Below are positions 1 through 7,595 of a stretch of 64,000 nt of DNA, piece by piece. Source of the DNA: Candidatus Peregrinibacteria bacterium. GTDB lineage: Bacteria > Patescibacteriota > Gracilibacteria > UM-FILTER-43-11. Where the stretch lies: contig JAFGCR010000009.1 in NCBI GenBank assembly GCA_016932495.1, forward strand, positions 1-64,000, read 5' to 3'. Below the pieces are notes generated by a model. The model was not told where the DNA came from. It made no database searches and was given only the letters and a program-made list of their open reading frames with translations. The translations under genes and the position numbers were made by a program. Each line of letters opens with the position of its first letter. The first letter of the stretch is position 1.

Positions 1-119
1 AAATTTACATTTCGTAGTCCTGCACTTCAGTCGTCCATTCGGACTCCTTCCGTTCCGGATCGCGTCACTCGCTACTTACTGGGGGAAGGAAAAGAAAAAT
101 AAACAAAAAGAAAAAAAGT

Positions 120-147
120 TTGACTTTCTGTCTAAAATCCTTAAACT
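120..147 (+). promoter_or_regulatory. Probable promoter of rplJ-rplL
   Basis: A -35 box TTGACT (120-125) and a -10 box TAAACT (142-147) are separated by 16 bp. The predicted start near 154 falls just at the beginning of the L10 leader, which supports the call. Nothing recognisable was seen in bases 1-119, which may hold the end of a feature lying before the window. Confidence 0.55.
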
Positions 148-153
148 ACTCCT

Positions 154-262
154 TGTCGCAGACAGTCGGCATCCCTGAACGGGTACAAGTCCTACCGAGA
201 CAAACAGCATCATTCTTACCTTTTGAATGTCTCGTTTGTATCTGCACAACCGAGATTTTTTA
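154..262 (+). promoter_or_regulatory. Ribosomal protein L10 leader
   Basis: The transcript ahead of rplJ carries the conserved L10-leader elements: a GCAGACAGTCGGC segment, then AAGTCCTACCGAGAC. CGAGAC (196-201) can pair with GTCTCG (229-234), and the leader ends with a CCGAGATTTTTT run (250-260). In the known family, L10 or the L10-L7/L12 complex binds this RNA and represses its own operon. Position, spacing and motifs fit; a covariance-model search was not possible here. Confidence 0.75.
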
Positions 263-273
263 ATTAAATTATC

Positions 274-957
274 ATGGCTATAACCAAAGACCAAAAAACT
301 CAAATTCTACAGGAACTGGTAGACAAATTCGGCCGCTCTAAATCCGTTGTATTCTCCGATTACCGCGGATTGGATGTGGCAAGTGTTTCTGATCTTCGCA
401 ATAAACTCCGCGAAAAGGATGCCGAAACAAAAGTCGCCAAAAAGACGCTGATCAAATTGGCCGCCAAAGAGAACAATATCGATGGGCTGGGCGATGAGAT
501 GTTAACAGGACCGGTATCCGCGACTTTTTCATACGAAGACGAGATGGCGGGCCTGAAAGTCCTGTTTAATTTTTCTAAAGTAAACGAAAACCTCAAACTT
601 TTGGGCGGAGTAATCAACGGCGAAGTGGTTGGTGCGGATGAAATTATTCAGCTGGCCAAACTACCGGGCCGCGAAGAATTACTGGCCAAACTCATCGGCT
701 CTATGAACGCGCCGGTTTCCGGCTTTGTAGGGATTCTTGGGAATCTACTGGGCGGTTTTGTCCGTGTTCTGAATGCGTATAAAGACACGCTTCCGGCAGA
801 AGCTGTGCAGGAAGCACCAAAAGAAGAGCCCGCTCCGGTAGCCGAGACACCCGCACCTGCCGAAGAATCAGTATCCACCGATACGGCAGGGCCGCAAGGC
901 GACGCCGTAGAGACGGCTCAGGAACCGTCTCAGGAGGAAGAGAAAAAGGAGGAGTAA
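274..957 (+). CDS. rplJ: 50S ribosomal protein L10
   Basis: L10 anchors the L7/L12 stalk to 23S rRNA on the large subunit. The N-terminal 165 residues or so match the family, including the SVVFSDYRGLDV stretch and the conserved VAKKTLIKLA segment. Residues from about 173 to 227 form an extra Ala/Pro/Glu-rich acidic tail; L10 is normally 165-175 residues, so this tail adds about 50. The ATG lies 12 bases after the leader T-run with no Shine-Dalgarno sequence. It is followed by rplL 56 bases later, the usual rplJL operon. Confidence 0.97.
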   Translation: MAITKDQKTQILQELVDKFGRSKSVVFSDYRGLDVASVSDLRNKLREKDAETKVAKKTLIKLAAKENNIDGLGDEMLTGPVSATFSYEDEMAGLKVLFNFSKVNENLKLLGGVINGEVVGADEIIQLAKLPGREELLAKLIGSMNAPVSGFVGILGNLLGGFVRVLNAYKDTLPAEAVQEAPKEEPAPVAETPAPAEESVSTDTAGPQGDAVETAQEPSQEEEKKEE

Positions 958-974
958 ATTGTCTTATTTACAAA

Positions 975-1009
975 TTTTTAATTTTAAATCTTTAATCTTT
1001 AATCTAAAT
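975..1009 (+). repeat. Heptamer-periodic AT-rich spacer
   Basis: The rplJ-rplL spacer reads as five successive 7-bp units of the type TCTTTAA (TTTTTAA, TTTTAAA, TCTTTAA twice, TCTAAAT). It is one of many intergenic arrays in the window with 7-bp periodicity. Confidence 0.6.
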
Positions 1010-1013
1010 TATT

Positions 1014-1427
1014 ATGTCCGACGAAGAAAAGAAAGACATTAAACTCTCCAAAGCCGCTCAGGGTATTTTGGATGAGGTCAAAAAACTCAGTGTTCTTGAA
1101 TTGGCCGACCTCGTGAAGGCCATGGAAGAAGAGTTCGGTGTTTCCGCAGCTGCCCCTGTGGCAGTCGCTGGCGCCGCTCCTGCTGCCGGTGGTGACGCTG
1201 GTGCCGCTGAAGAAAAAAATTCTTTTGATGTTGAGCTGACCGCTGGCGGCAGCCAGAAGATCGCCTGCATCAAAGTCGTCCGCGAGATCACTGGTCTGGG
1301 CTTAAAAGAAGCCAAAGATATGGTCGATGGCGCGCCGAAAGTGATCAAAGAAGGCGTGAAGAAAGCGGAAGCGGAGGAAATGCAGAAAAAATTAGAGGAA
1401 GCGGGTGCAACTGTTACCCTGAAATAG
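1014..1427 (+). CDS. rplL: 50S ribosomal protein L7/L12
   Basis: The stalk protein that recruits translation GTPases. It has an N-terminal dimerisation helix region ([18 protein letters not shown]), an Ala/Gly/Pro hinge at about residues 45-68, and the conserved C-terminal domain with [15 protein letters not shown]. At 137 residues it is slightly longer than the usual 120-130 because of a longer N-terminus and hinge. The start follows AAATTATT rather than a Shine-Dalgarno sequence, as in rpsT. A terminator-like hairpin follows about 20 bases after the stop. Confidence 0.97.
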   Translation: MSDEEKKDIKLSKAAQGILDEVKKLSVLELADLVKAMEEEFGVSAAAPVAVAGAAPAAGGDAGAAEEKNSFDVELTAGGSQKIACIKVVREITGLGLKEAKDMVDGAPKVIKEGVKKAEAEEMQKKLEEAGATVTLK

Positions 1428-1448
1428 TTTTGTTTAAACTGAAATCCT

Positions 1449-1484
1449 ACCCTGCACCCCACACCCTTGGTGTGCAGGGTTTTG
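1449..1484 (+). terminator. Probable intrinsic terminator after rplL
   Basis: ACCCTGCAC (1449-1457) pairs perfectly with GTGCAGGGT (1472-1480), followed by a short TTTTG tract. The stem is strong and the T-run weak, which suits the end of the rplJL operon. Confidence 0.6.
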
Positions 1485-1549
1485 CTTGCCTGACGGCATT
1501 GACCCCGACCCTTTTAAAGTGGTAACTTTTGAAAGTAAAAAACCGTTTT

Positions 1550-2980
1550 ATGAATTCTTTCCGGACACGAAAAATTCGACAAAAACCACCCCTGAAACTG
1601 GGGAAAAAGCTGAAAGACGGATTTTCCGGTTGCTTTCGGCTCATCATCGGCGGCGGAAAAAAACACTGGAGCTACATAGTCGCTTTTCTCTTACTTCTTG
1701 TAGGCGCTTTGGTGGTTTTTAGGGTGACCGGCGGGATTTATCGGACCCTTCAGGATTTTAGCCCCGAAGATATGGTGCTTGCCCTTGGATCCGAATTGAA
1801 ACAGGATGAATACGGTTACACGAATATGATTTTACTGGGGGATGGAGGGCATGTCCGGGACGGGGCGGACCTGATCGATACCATCATGGTCACCAGCATT
1901 GATCTGGCCGGGAATAAGGTTTCTCTTTTTTCAATCCCCAGGGATTATTACGTGTGGAGCGATGAATACGGGGACGCGAAGATCAATGAACTTTATCGCA
2001 ACAACAAAAATAAAATGGGTGAAGAAGGGGCTTTTGATGCCTTTAAAGATGTCACAGGAGAGATCACGAATCTCGATATCCATTACTATGCCCGCGTGGA
2101 TTTTAACGCGTTTGTGGATGTGGTGGATAGCTTAGGAGGAGTTACCGTGGATGTTAAAGAGCCGATTTATGATCCTTATTACCCGAATGAAACCGATGAT
2201 GGTTACACGGTCTTCGAGGTCGATGCCGGCCTGCAGGAAATGAATGGTGAAACCGCCCTCAAATTCGTCCGCAGCCGGAAGACCACCTCTGATTTTGACC
2301 GGGCGGCTCGCCAGCAGCAGGTGTTGATGGCGATCCAGGATAAGGCCCTGTCGAGCGGGGTGCTGAAAGCCAATACGATTAAAAAGCTCTATCAATCCCT
2401 TAAAGACAATGTAAACACCGACCTGACTGTCCGTGAAATGATCGCTTTAGCCTCATTTGCCAAAAATTTTGACCGTAAAAACATGGTTTCTAAGGTCATC
2501 CATGATGACCCGGGCGCGGATGGCGGGTTTTTGTACACGCCGGAGCGGAAATACTATAACGGTCAGTTTGTTTTGGTGCCCGACGGGGACAATATGGATC
2601 TTATCCACCATTATGCTGACCTCATCTTCCATCATCGGGATGTACTGATAAACCCTGTGCGGATCGAAATCCTGAACGCCACCAAAGAAGCGGGAATCGC
2701 ACGGGTAGTGGCCAGCCATTTAAACCGTTTTGGTTTTGATATCATGAATATCGACAATCTTTTCGATGAACAGGGAGAGCGGAAGTATGTCGAAAAGAGC
2801 TTTATCCGCTATAATCATTGGGAGGTGGATGCGGAAGGGAATGTGATTCCCCGCGATCAGACCACGCTGGATGTTCTGGGCGGTTTTATTAAAGGGGAGC
2901 CCATCCCCAGCAGCCAGTCCCAGCCGGAGGACGAAGTGGATATTTCTATTGTGCTCGGTAAGGACTACGAAATCTATTGA
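1550..2980 (+). CDS. LytR-CpsA-Psr (LCP) family protein
   Basis: LCP enzymes transfer lipid-linked glycopolymers to peptidoglycan or other acceptors outside the membrane. A basic N-terminus leads into one membrane segment (about residues 40-60, WSYIVAFLLLLVGALVVF). The LCP domain follows, with the conserved arginines in SIPRDYYV and in FVRSRKTTSDFDRAARQQQ, which bind the pyrophosphate lipid. Near residue 370 a LytR_C-type domain begins (RIEILNATKEAGIARVVASHL). I chose the ATG at 1550; an in-frame TTG at 1529 would add seven residues. It stands alone between rplL and rpsT. Confidence 0.9.
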   Translation: MNSFRTRKIRQKPPLKLGKKLKDGFSGCFRLIIGGGKKHWSYIVAFLLLLVGALVVFRVTGGIYRTLQDFSPEDMVLALGSELKQDEYGYTNMILLGDGGHVRDGADLIDTIMVTSIDLAGNKVSLFSIPRDYYVWSDEYGDAKINELYRNNKNKMGEEGAFDAFKDVTGEITNLDIHYYARVDFNAFVDVVDSLGGVTVDVKEPIYDPYYPNETDDGYTVFEVDAGLQEMNGETALKFVRSRKTTSDFDRAARQQQVLMAIQDKALSSGVLKANTIKKLYQSLKDNVNTDLTVREMIALASFAKNFDRKNMVSKVIHDDPGADGGFLYTPERKYYNGQFVLVPDGDNMDLIHHYADLIFHHRDVLINPVRIEILNATKEAGIARVVASHLNRFGFDIMNIDNLFDEQGERKYVEKSFIRYNHWEVDAEGNVIPRDQTTLDVLGGFIKGEPIPSSQSQPEDEVDISIVLGKDYEIY

Positions 2981-3030
2981 TCATTCCCTTGCTTTTAAGA
3001 GCGTGTTAGTATAAAATTCCCACGCCTTAC

Positions 3031-3108
3031 AAATTGAAGATTGAAAATTCAAAATTGAAAATTCGAAAGACTCAATCTTTAATTTTAAATCTTTAATTTT
3101 CAATAAAT
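3031..3108 (+). repeat. Inverted pair of heptamer arrays
   Basis: The left arm (3031-3068) is built of 7-bp units such as AAATTGA, AGATTGA, AAATTCA, AAATTCG. The right arm (3071-3108) read on the other strand gives ATTGAAA, ATTAAAG, ATTTAAA, ATTAAAG. The two arms can fold back on each other. It sits directly before the rpsT start. Confidence 0.7.
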
Positions 3109-3112
3109 TATT

Positions 3113-3481
3113 ATGCCCATCACTAGACAAGCGATCAAACGGGTAAAGCAAGATAAAGCCCGCACCGCGCGCAACAAGCATTACAACAACCACATGAAAT
3201 CCATGGTCAAGCTGATGCTTGGTTATATCCAGAAAAAGGAAACCGATAAAGCGGTCAAGATCTTCCCGAAGGTCGTCAGCGCTATCGATGTCTGTGCGAA
3301 GAAGAACCTTATTCATAAAAACAACGCGGCCCGTAAAAAAGCCCGTCTGCAGAAGGCGTTAAGCAATATTCAGAAAGGGGGAGGTGAAAAAACGGAACCG
3401 AAAGAGGTTAAAGAGGTAAAGAAAGCCCCGAAAAAGGAAAAAGCCCCTAAAACTGAGAAGAAAGCCGCTAAGAAAAAGTAA
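3113..3481 (+). CDS. rpsT: 30S ribosomal protein S20
   Basis: S20 binds 16S rRNA early in small-subunit assembly. The first 85 residues match the three-helix family (MPITRQAIKRVKQD, then KNLIHKNNAARKKARL). Residues 88-122 are an added Lys/Glu/Pro tail ending in AAKKK; S20 is normally about 85-90 residues. The stop TAA shares its last base with the ATG of ruvX (TAATG), so the two are probably translationally coupled. There is no Shine-Dalgarno sequence; the start follows AAATTATT. Confidence 0.93.
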   Translation: MPITRQAIKRVKQDKARTARNKHYNNHMKSMVKLMLGYIQKKETDKAVKIFPKVVSAIDVCAKKNLIHKNNAARKKARLQKALSNIQKGGGEKTEPKEVKEVKKAPKKEKAPKTEKKAAKKK

Positions 3482-3900
3482 TGAGCAAAGGTAAATACCT
3501 CGCCATTGATTACGGAGACCGTCGCGTTGGACTGGCCATATCTGATTTTGATAAACAGATCGCCTTCCCGCGCGATTTTTTGGAATATAAGAAAACCGAT
3601 GAACTGATTGATCAGATCAAAATATTCTGCAGGGAAGGGCAGATCATTAAGGTGATTGTCGGATTACCTGTGGAAATGGACGGGACAATGGGGGAACGGG
3701 TGATTAAAACCTACGAATTCGGCGATAAACTCAAAAAAGCCATCCATCCCACCCCCGTGGAATATTTTGACGAACGCCTGACGACCAAAGAGGCCACCAG
3801 AAAACTCCATCAGCAGGGAATTAAGGAGCGTGAGCAGAAAGGGCAGAAAGATATGGTGTCTGCGCAGATTATTCTGGAGGCATATCTTAAAAACATGTGA
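3481..3900 (+). CDS. ruvX: YqgF/RuvX family RNase H-fold nuclease
   Basis: Members of this family act in pre-16S rRNA processing and have also been described as Holliday-junction resolvase-like. The sequence shows the RNase H-fold signature LAIDYGDRRVGLAISD at the N-terminus, VGLPVEMDG in the middle, the YFDERLTT motif, and a final DMVSAQIILEAYL helix with the last catalytic Asp. The 139-residue length is normal. Its TGA stop lies inside the first arm of a heptamer repeat, and it converges with nadE. Confidence 0.92.
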   Translation: MSKGKYLAIDYGDRRVGLAISDFDKQIAFPRDFLEYKKTDELIDQIKIFCREGQIIKVIVGLPVEMDGTMGERVIKTYEFGDKLKKAIHPTPVEYFDERLTTKEATRKLHQQGIKEREQKGQKDMVSAQIILEAYLKNM

Positions 3901-3959
3901 CATTTGACAGGTAACATGTGACTTTTTTGGTCAGCTGTCAAAGGTCAATTGTCAAATGT
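3893..3959. repeat. Inverted heptamer arrays between ruvX and nadE
   Basis: The left arm (3893-3922) reads ACATGTG ACATTTG ACAGGTA ACATGTG AC. The right arm (3929-3959) on the other strand reads ACATTTG ACAATTG ACCTTTG ACAGCTG ACC. The arms form a long imperfect hairpin between two convergent genes and may serve as a bidirectional terminator. The ruvX stop (3898-3900) and the nadE stop (3945-3947) both fall within the arms. The same heptamer type recurs at 56804-56867 and 59402-59467. Confidence 0.75.
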
Positions 3960-4676
3960 AATAACAGGAGGTCCTTCGTTTTTATGCTCATTCGCCTTCA
4001 TCCGGTCAAATAGCTTCTGCTCATCCTCGGTTGATGGTTTTTTACCAGCTTCGAATTTTTTCAAAATCGAATCAATCTCCGCGTACTGCAGACCGATCTC
4101 TTCTTCATCACTCTGATCTCGCATCAGTTCTGCGGAGGCAGTTTTATGCACAATGATCTCCGGTAAGCCTAAATACTCACTCATTTTCCATACATCGGTT
4201 TTATAAAGGTTGCCGATAGGCAGTATATCCGTAGCGCCATCCCCGTGTTTTGTAAAATAACCCAGCATCAGTTCCGTCTTATTGCCGGTGCCCAGCACGA
4301 TGGCGTTGTGGGTATTGGCGTAATGGTAAAGAAGCGTCATACGCACGCGCGCCTGGATATTCATTTTAGCTAAGCTGGAAGACCGCCATGGCAGTTTTTC
4401 GTAGGCATCGATAAACGGGTTGATAAGAATGACATGTGATTGAATGCCCAGCTCCCTGGCCCAGTCGACGGCGTCCTGAACATTTTGGGGTTTATTTACG
4501 CCCTCATTCGGTAAGATCAGGGCGGTGACATTTTCTTTTCCAAGAGCCATCACACCCAGTTTAGCGGTTAGCGCGCTATCGACGCCGCCGCTTAAACCGA
4601 CAACCGCTTTTGAAATACCTACTTTTTTAAAGTACGCCGAAAGTTCAGCAACAATGTGGTCTGCTTTTTTCTGCAT
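3945..4676 (-). CDS. nadE: NH3-dependent NAD+ synthetase
   Basis: Makes NAD+ from nicotinate adenine dinucleotide, ATP and ammonia. The PP-loop VGLSGGVDSALTAKLG is near the N-terminus and the GTGNKTELMLGYFTKHGDG substrate-binding block follows; no glutaminase domain is present, so ammonia is the expected nitrogen donor. Its 243 residues fit the short bacterial form. The last residues (TFDN) and stop are encoded by the heptamer repeat at 3893-3959. The start lies two bases after the SPFH gene, so the two form an operon. Confidence 0.95.
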   Translation of the reverse strand: MQKKADHIVAELSAYFKKVGISKAVVGLSGGVDSALTAKLGVMALGKENVTALILPNEGVNKPQNVQDAVDWARELGIQSHVILINPFIDAYEKLPWRSSSLAKMNIQARVRMTLLYHYANTHNAIVLGTGNKTELMLGYFTKHGDGATDILPIGNLYKTDVWKMSEYLGLPEIIVHKTASAELMRDQSDEEEIGLQYAEIDSILKKFEAGKKPSTEDEQKLFDRMKANEHKNEGPPVITFDN

Positions 4677-4678
4677 GA

Positions 4679-5548
4679 TTACCGGCTTCCAAGGTTAAGC
4701 ATCGGAAGGATATCATCCGGCAGAACACCCCAGTTGATATCGGGCGCCATTTTCTGAACAAATTCATACTGGATGACTTGCGGGTTCGCCCGCAGGGTCT
4801 CACCTTTTAAACGAATGGCCTCGGCGTCCGCTTCCGCTTCAATGATCTTCTTTTCCTTCAGCTTTTCCGCCTCCAGCCGTTGGAACTCTGCTTTCTGGAT
4901 CTTTTGTTCCGCTACTTGCTTCTCTTCAATGGCGCTGGCGTATTCGGGAGAGAAGGCGATATGACGTAAAAGGACGCTTTCCAGTATAATATCTTTTTCG
5001 GCAAAAAGTTTTTTAATCACTTCATTGATTTTAACCTCCGCTTCGGCACGTTTTTTGGCATAGACGTCGATGGCGCTGTAATTGGCGATCACGGCGCGGA
5101 TCTGGCTGCGGGAGATGGTGCGGACGATCTTCTGGATATAATCCGGCCCCACGCTCTGGAAAAGCTCTGCGGCTTTGTCACGGTCCACATGAAAAAGCAC
5201 CGTGGCATCCACCTTGACCGTCTGGCCATCTGCCGTCGGCGCAGTCATGCTGTCATCGCTGTAAATCGCCCCTTCACCGGGCGATACGCTCATGGTGTAT
5301 TCCTGGGTGCGTACGTCCATCAGGTACGAAACCTGCCAGAAGGGGATTTTAAGGTGCAGACCTTCGGGCAGTTCTTTTGCAAGCACCCCGCGCCCGCGGT
5401 CATAAATTATCCCCACATGCCCCGGAGGAACCGAGACAAGCCCGTCTAAAATGATTAAAAAGACAACGATGGCAATCGCGATGCCGATTAAATTCTTCCC
5501 CTTCATCTGAAATTGCGGAAAGCGGGGTATTGGTGGAAATTGAGGCAT
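4679..5548 (-). CDS. SPFH/prohibitin-family membrane protein
   Basis: SPFH proteins form ring-like scaffolds at the membrane and often modulate proteases. A Pro/Phe-rich N-terminus is followed by one membrane segment (about residues 19-38), the SPFH domain starting VPPGHVGIIYDRGRG, and a long charged coiled coil (about 195-255, Glu/Lys/Ala-rich, with EAEADAEAIRLKGE). The C-terminus ends in hydrophobic MLNLGSR. It resembles HflC/prohibitin most. It is co-transcribed with nadE from a promoter at 5575-5602, with no obvious functional link to it. Confidence 0.88.
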   Translation of the reverse strand: MPQFPPIPRFPQFQMKGKNLIGIAIAIVVFLIILDGLVSVPPGHVGIIYDRGRGVLAKELPEGLHLKIPFWQVSYLMDVRTQEYTMSVSPGEGAIYSDDSMTAPTADGQTVKVDATVLFHVDRDKAAELFQSVGPDYIQKIVRTISRSQIRAVIANYSAIDVYAKKRAEAEVKINEVIKKLFAEKDIILESVLLRHIAFSPEYASAIEEKQVAEQKIQKAEFQRLEAEKLKEKKIIEAEADAEAIRLKGETLRANPQVIQYEFVQKMAPDINWGVLPDDILPMLNLGSR

Positions 5549-5574
5549 GATTTTGATGGTTAGAGTGTGTCGTC

Positions 5575-5602
5575 ATTATAGCAGAAAGAGAGGCGGTTAC
5601 AA
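5575..5602 (-). promoter_or_regulatory. Promoter of the SPFH-nadE operon
   Basis: On the minus strand TTGTAA (5602-5597) and TATAAT (5580-5575) are 16 bp apart. The -35 overlaps that of the divergent promoter at 5596-5624. Confidence 0.65.
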
Positions 5603-5624
5603 CCAAAGCGCGGAATGATATAAT
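5596..5624 (+). promoter_or_regulatory. Promoter of the nucleotidyltransferase-like gene
   Basis: GTTACA (5596-5601) and an extended -10 TGATATAAT (TATAAT 5619-5624) are 17 bp apart. The ATG is at 5646, giving a short leader of about 15 bases. Confidence 0.65.
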
Positions 5625-5645
5625 ACGCCTGTTAAATTTATATTT

Positions 5646-6317
5646 ATGGAAGACAGGATAAAAAAAGAAATCATTGCTGGTATCACTGTTTTTGAGAAGC
5701 ATTTGCCCGAATCGATTCATAATCAGATTTTGCTTACCGGAGGAAGCGCCGCCTTTCTGTATGGTTCCGACAGGCCATTTTCAAAAGACATCGATTTTGA
5801 ATTGCCGAAAACAGCTGTTCCGGAAATTGAAAACATACTAAAAGTGCGTTTCGAATACCATCGGGAAAAGCCCATTTTTCATTCCCTGAAGGCCACATTT
5901 TCAGAAGGAAATGAGGCGTACGATCTTATTGCCGAGTCGGTTATTCAGCCGGCTGGGCATCCCGAATCTTACACGGTTTATTTAACGGATGACATTCTTG
6001 GGAAAAGAAAAATATTTAATATAAACGGCCAGACCCTTTATCTGATTCCGAAAGAGCTTCTCGTTCTCATCAAACTGCTGGCCGGACGTGGGGAGGAGCT
6101 TGGGAAGTACGATTTATATGATGTTTGGAAGATCATGGTAGCAGGTAAGGATTTTGATTACGCTTTTTTCGCAGGATTGGTGAGCCAGTTTTGCCGGCCG
6201 CTTGAAAAATCCCTGCCGCTTCTTTCAGAGAACGTGCGGAAGATTTTAACGGAACATCCGGCCGGTCAGCTTAAGTGGCTTTCGGAGGCCCTAGCTTCTC
6301 TTCAGCCATCTGCCTGA
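5646..6317 (+). CDS. Nucleotidyltransferase-fold protein
   Basis: The N-terminal third carries LLTGGSAAFLYGSDR followed by SKDIDFEL, the GG/GS and DxD-type pattern of the polymerase-beta nucleotidyltransferase fold seen in MNT/AbiEii-like proteins. The rest is helical with KELLVLIKLLAGRGEELGKYDLYDVW, like the C-terminal part of AbiEii-type toxins and related housekeeping proteins. No antitoxin gene is adjacent, so a toxin role is not supported. Its 3' end overlaps the convergent guanylate kinase-like gene by 47 bases. The substrate is unknown. Confidence 0.7.
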   Translation: MEDRIKKEIIAGITVFEKHLPESIHNQILLTGGSAAFLYGSDRPFSKDIDFELPKTAVPEIENILKVRFEYHREKPIFHSLKATFSEGNEAYDLIAESVIQPAGHPESYTVYLTDDILGKRKIFNINGQTLYLIPKELLVLIKLLAGRGEELGKYDLYDVWKIMVAGKDFDYAFFAGLVSQFCRPLEKSLPLLSENVRKILTEHPAGQLKWLSEALASLQPSA

Positions 6318-6972
6318 ACGCGTCAATCCCTTCGGGCAGATTTTCCGCCCATATAAAATAGTCAAAGTGGGCCAGCGGGCGGTCTTTCCACTCATTTTCA
6401 ATGAACTGTATGCGTTTTTCGACTTGTGCCGGATCTCCTCCGCGTTTTTGGATGCCGGTGATGATGTCTTCTTTGGGGCGGTTGATAAAAACGGTTGTGA
6501 TCGGGATGTTATCAAAAACAGATTTGACCCCCCGCATCAGACCGGGAAGGTTCTGCTCCCCGCCACCGATCATGATCACATTCCCTTTCGAGATCAGGAA
6601 AATAAGATGGACTGAATCGTAACCGAATTCATCCCCGTCGTATTTTTCGTAATGATAAAAAAACCGTTCTCGCTCTTTCAGATGCTCAAAAAGGTCCTTT
6701 TCCACAAAATAGCCGCTTAACACCTCATTCTCCCCCGGTCGTTTCGGGCGGGTCAGTGTACGGACGAATCGGGAAAACGGATAAGTCCGGTTTTGCTGCA
6801 AAAAACCGTCGATCACCGCGTCTTTTCCGCTGCCGGTGTAACCGAATACAATGAATACGTGGTTGAACTGATACGTGCTGAAATCAAATTCCTGCTCCGC
6901 GTAGGAGCTGGTCATCAGCTTAAATAAATAATCCCTCCGGCCTCTTTGAAGGTGTTTTTCTTTTTCATCCAT
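6271..6972 (-). CDS. Guanylate kinase-like P-loop protein
   Basis: A P-loop GYTGSGKDAVID lies near residue 40 and is followed by RTLTRPKRPGENEVLSGYF, which matches the GMP-binding block of guanylate kinases (R..R.GE...Y/F). The P-loop has KD where true kinases usually have KS/KT, and the 38-residue N-terminal extension is unusual. At 233 residues it is a little long. It may be a divergent guanylate kinase or a related nucleotide kinase; I cannot tell whether it is the cell's only one. Confidence 0.75.
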   Translation of the reverse strand: MDEKEKHLQRGRRDYLFKLMTSSYAEQEFDFSTYQFNHVFIVFGYTGSGKDAVIDGFLQQNRTYPFSRFVRTLTRPKRPGENEVLSGYFVEKDLFEHLKERERFFYHYEKYDGDEFGYDSVHLIFLISKGNVIMIGGGEQNLPGLMRGVKSVFDNIPITTVFINRPKEDIITGIQKRGGDPAQVEKRIQFIENEWKDRPLAHFDYFIWAENLPEGIDAFRQMAEEKLGPPKAT

Positions 6973-7131
6973 GGCTTTTATTTTAAACTGGCCTGATTAT
7001 AGCAAAACCCCGCCGTCTTATTAAGTGATTAGTTATTAAGTATATATATTAACTACCCTTCATAACCAATTACCCTCTTACCCCGGTTATAAAGAAGGGG
7101 ATACTGAATAACTTTAATCCTGAAAAAGGTA

Positions 7132-7161
7132 TTGACGAGGTGAACAAATGTTTACTATACT
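7132..7161 (+). promoter_or_regulatory. Promoter upstream of the S23/IVP element and radA
   Basis: TTGACG (7132-7137) and TATACT (7156-7161) are 18 bp apart. The inverted-repeat arm of the S23/IVP element begins 15 bases downstream, so the element lies between this promoter and radA. Confidence 0.6.
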
Positions 7162-7176
7162 TTTTGATGAGTTATG

Positions 7177-7586
7177 AGTTAAGAGTTAAAAATTAAGAGT
7201 TTTAATTATGAAGAAGAGTATTGTGCAGGAAAAAAGTTATAACTTTGCCATCAAAATAATAAAGTTTTATAAAATTATAAATTTCCAAAAGAAAGAATTT
7301 GTACTGGCAAGACAATTGTTAAGAAGTGGTACATCAATTGGTGCAAATATTGAAGAAGCTTTAGGCGGACAATCTAAAAAAGATTTCATTGCAAAACTAT
7401 CAATAGCTAATAAGGAAGCTCGTGAAACTAATTATTGGATAAGGCTATTAAGAGACACAGATATCCTAAACAAGAATGATAGTGAGAAATTATTGTCTGA
7501 TTGTAGGGAATTGATAAAAATCATTAGCTCGATCTTACTTACATTAAAAAGAAAAACTCTTAACTCTTAATTTTTAACTCTTAACT
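7177..7586 (+). mobile_element. S23/IVP gene enclosed by perfect 25-bp inverted repeats
   Basis: Bases 7177-7201 and 7562-7586 are exact reverse complements over 25 bp. They are built of the heptamer type AGTTAAG/AGAGTTA, the same as the arrays at 18263-18297 and 30232-30280. Between them lies one gene of the S23 (23S rRNA intervening-sequence protein) family, markedly AT-richer than its neighbours. The unit lies between a promoter and the radA start codon. The arrangement resembles the IVS of Leptospira or Coxiella 23S rRNA, where a stem closes around such a gene, but here it is in a messenger leader. Mobility is inferred. Confidence 0.7.
7208..7570 (+). CDS. Four-helix-bundle protein, S23/IVP family
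   Basis: A 120-residue protein with the family signature: LLRSGTSIGANIEEAL (about 37-52) and SKKDFIAKLSIANKEARE (about 56-73), then TNYWIRLL. Members occur in 23S rRNA intervening sequences and as free genes; a relative (Avd) serves diversity-generating retroelements. The biochemical function is unsettled. Codon use is AT-rich. The last residues (TLNS) and the stop codon are encoded by the right inverted-repeat arm. No reverse transcriptase is in view, so an Avd role is unlikely. Confidence 0.9.
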   Translation: MKKSIVQEKSYNFAIKIIKFYKIINFQKKEFVLARQLLRSGTSIGANIEEALGGQSKKDFIAKLSIANKEARETNYWIRLLRDTDILNKNDSEKLLSDCRELIKIISSILLTLKRKTLNS

Positions 7587-7595
7587 AAATAAAAA

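Noticed and set aside
1-119. A possible tRNA or other RNA gene before the rplJ promoter
   Set aside because: No cloverleaf or conserved motif could be drawn from the bases available.
5646-6317. The nucleotidyltransferase-like gene as an AbiE-type toxin-antitoxin module
   Set aside because: No AbiEi-like partner adjoins it; the neighbours are unrelated genes.
7208-7570. The S23/IVP protein as Avd of a diversity-generating retroelement
   Set aside because: No reverse transcriptase, template repeat or variable repeat was found in the window.
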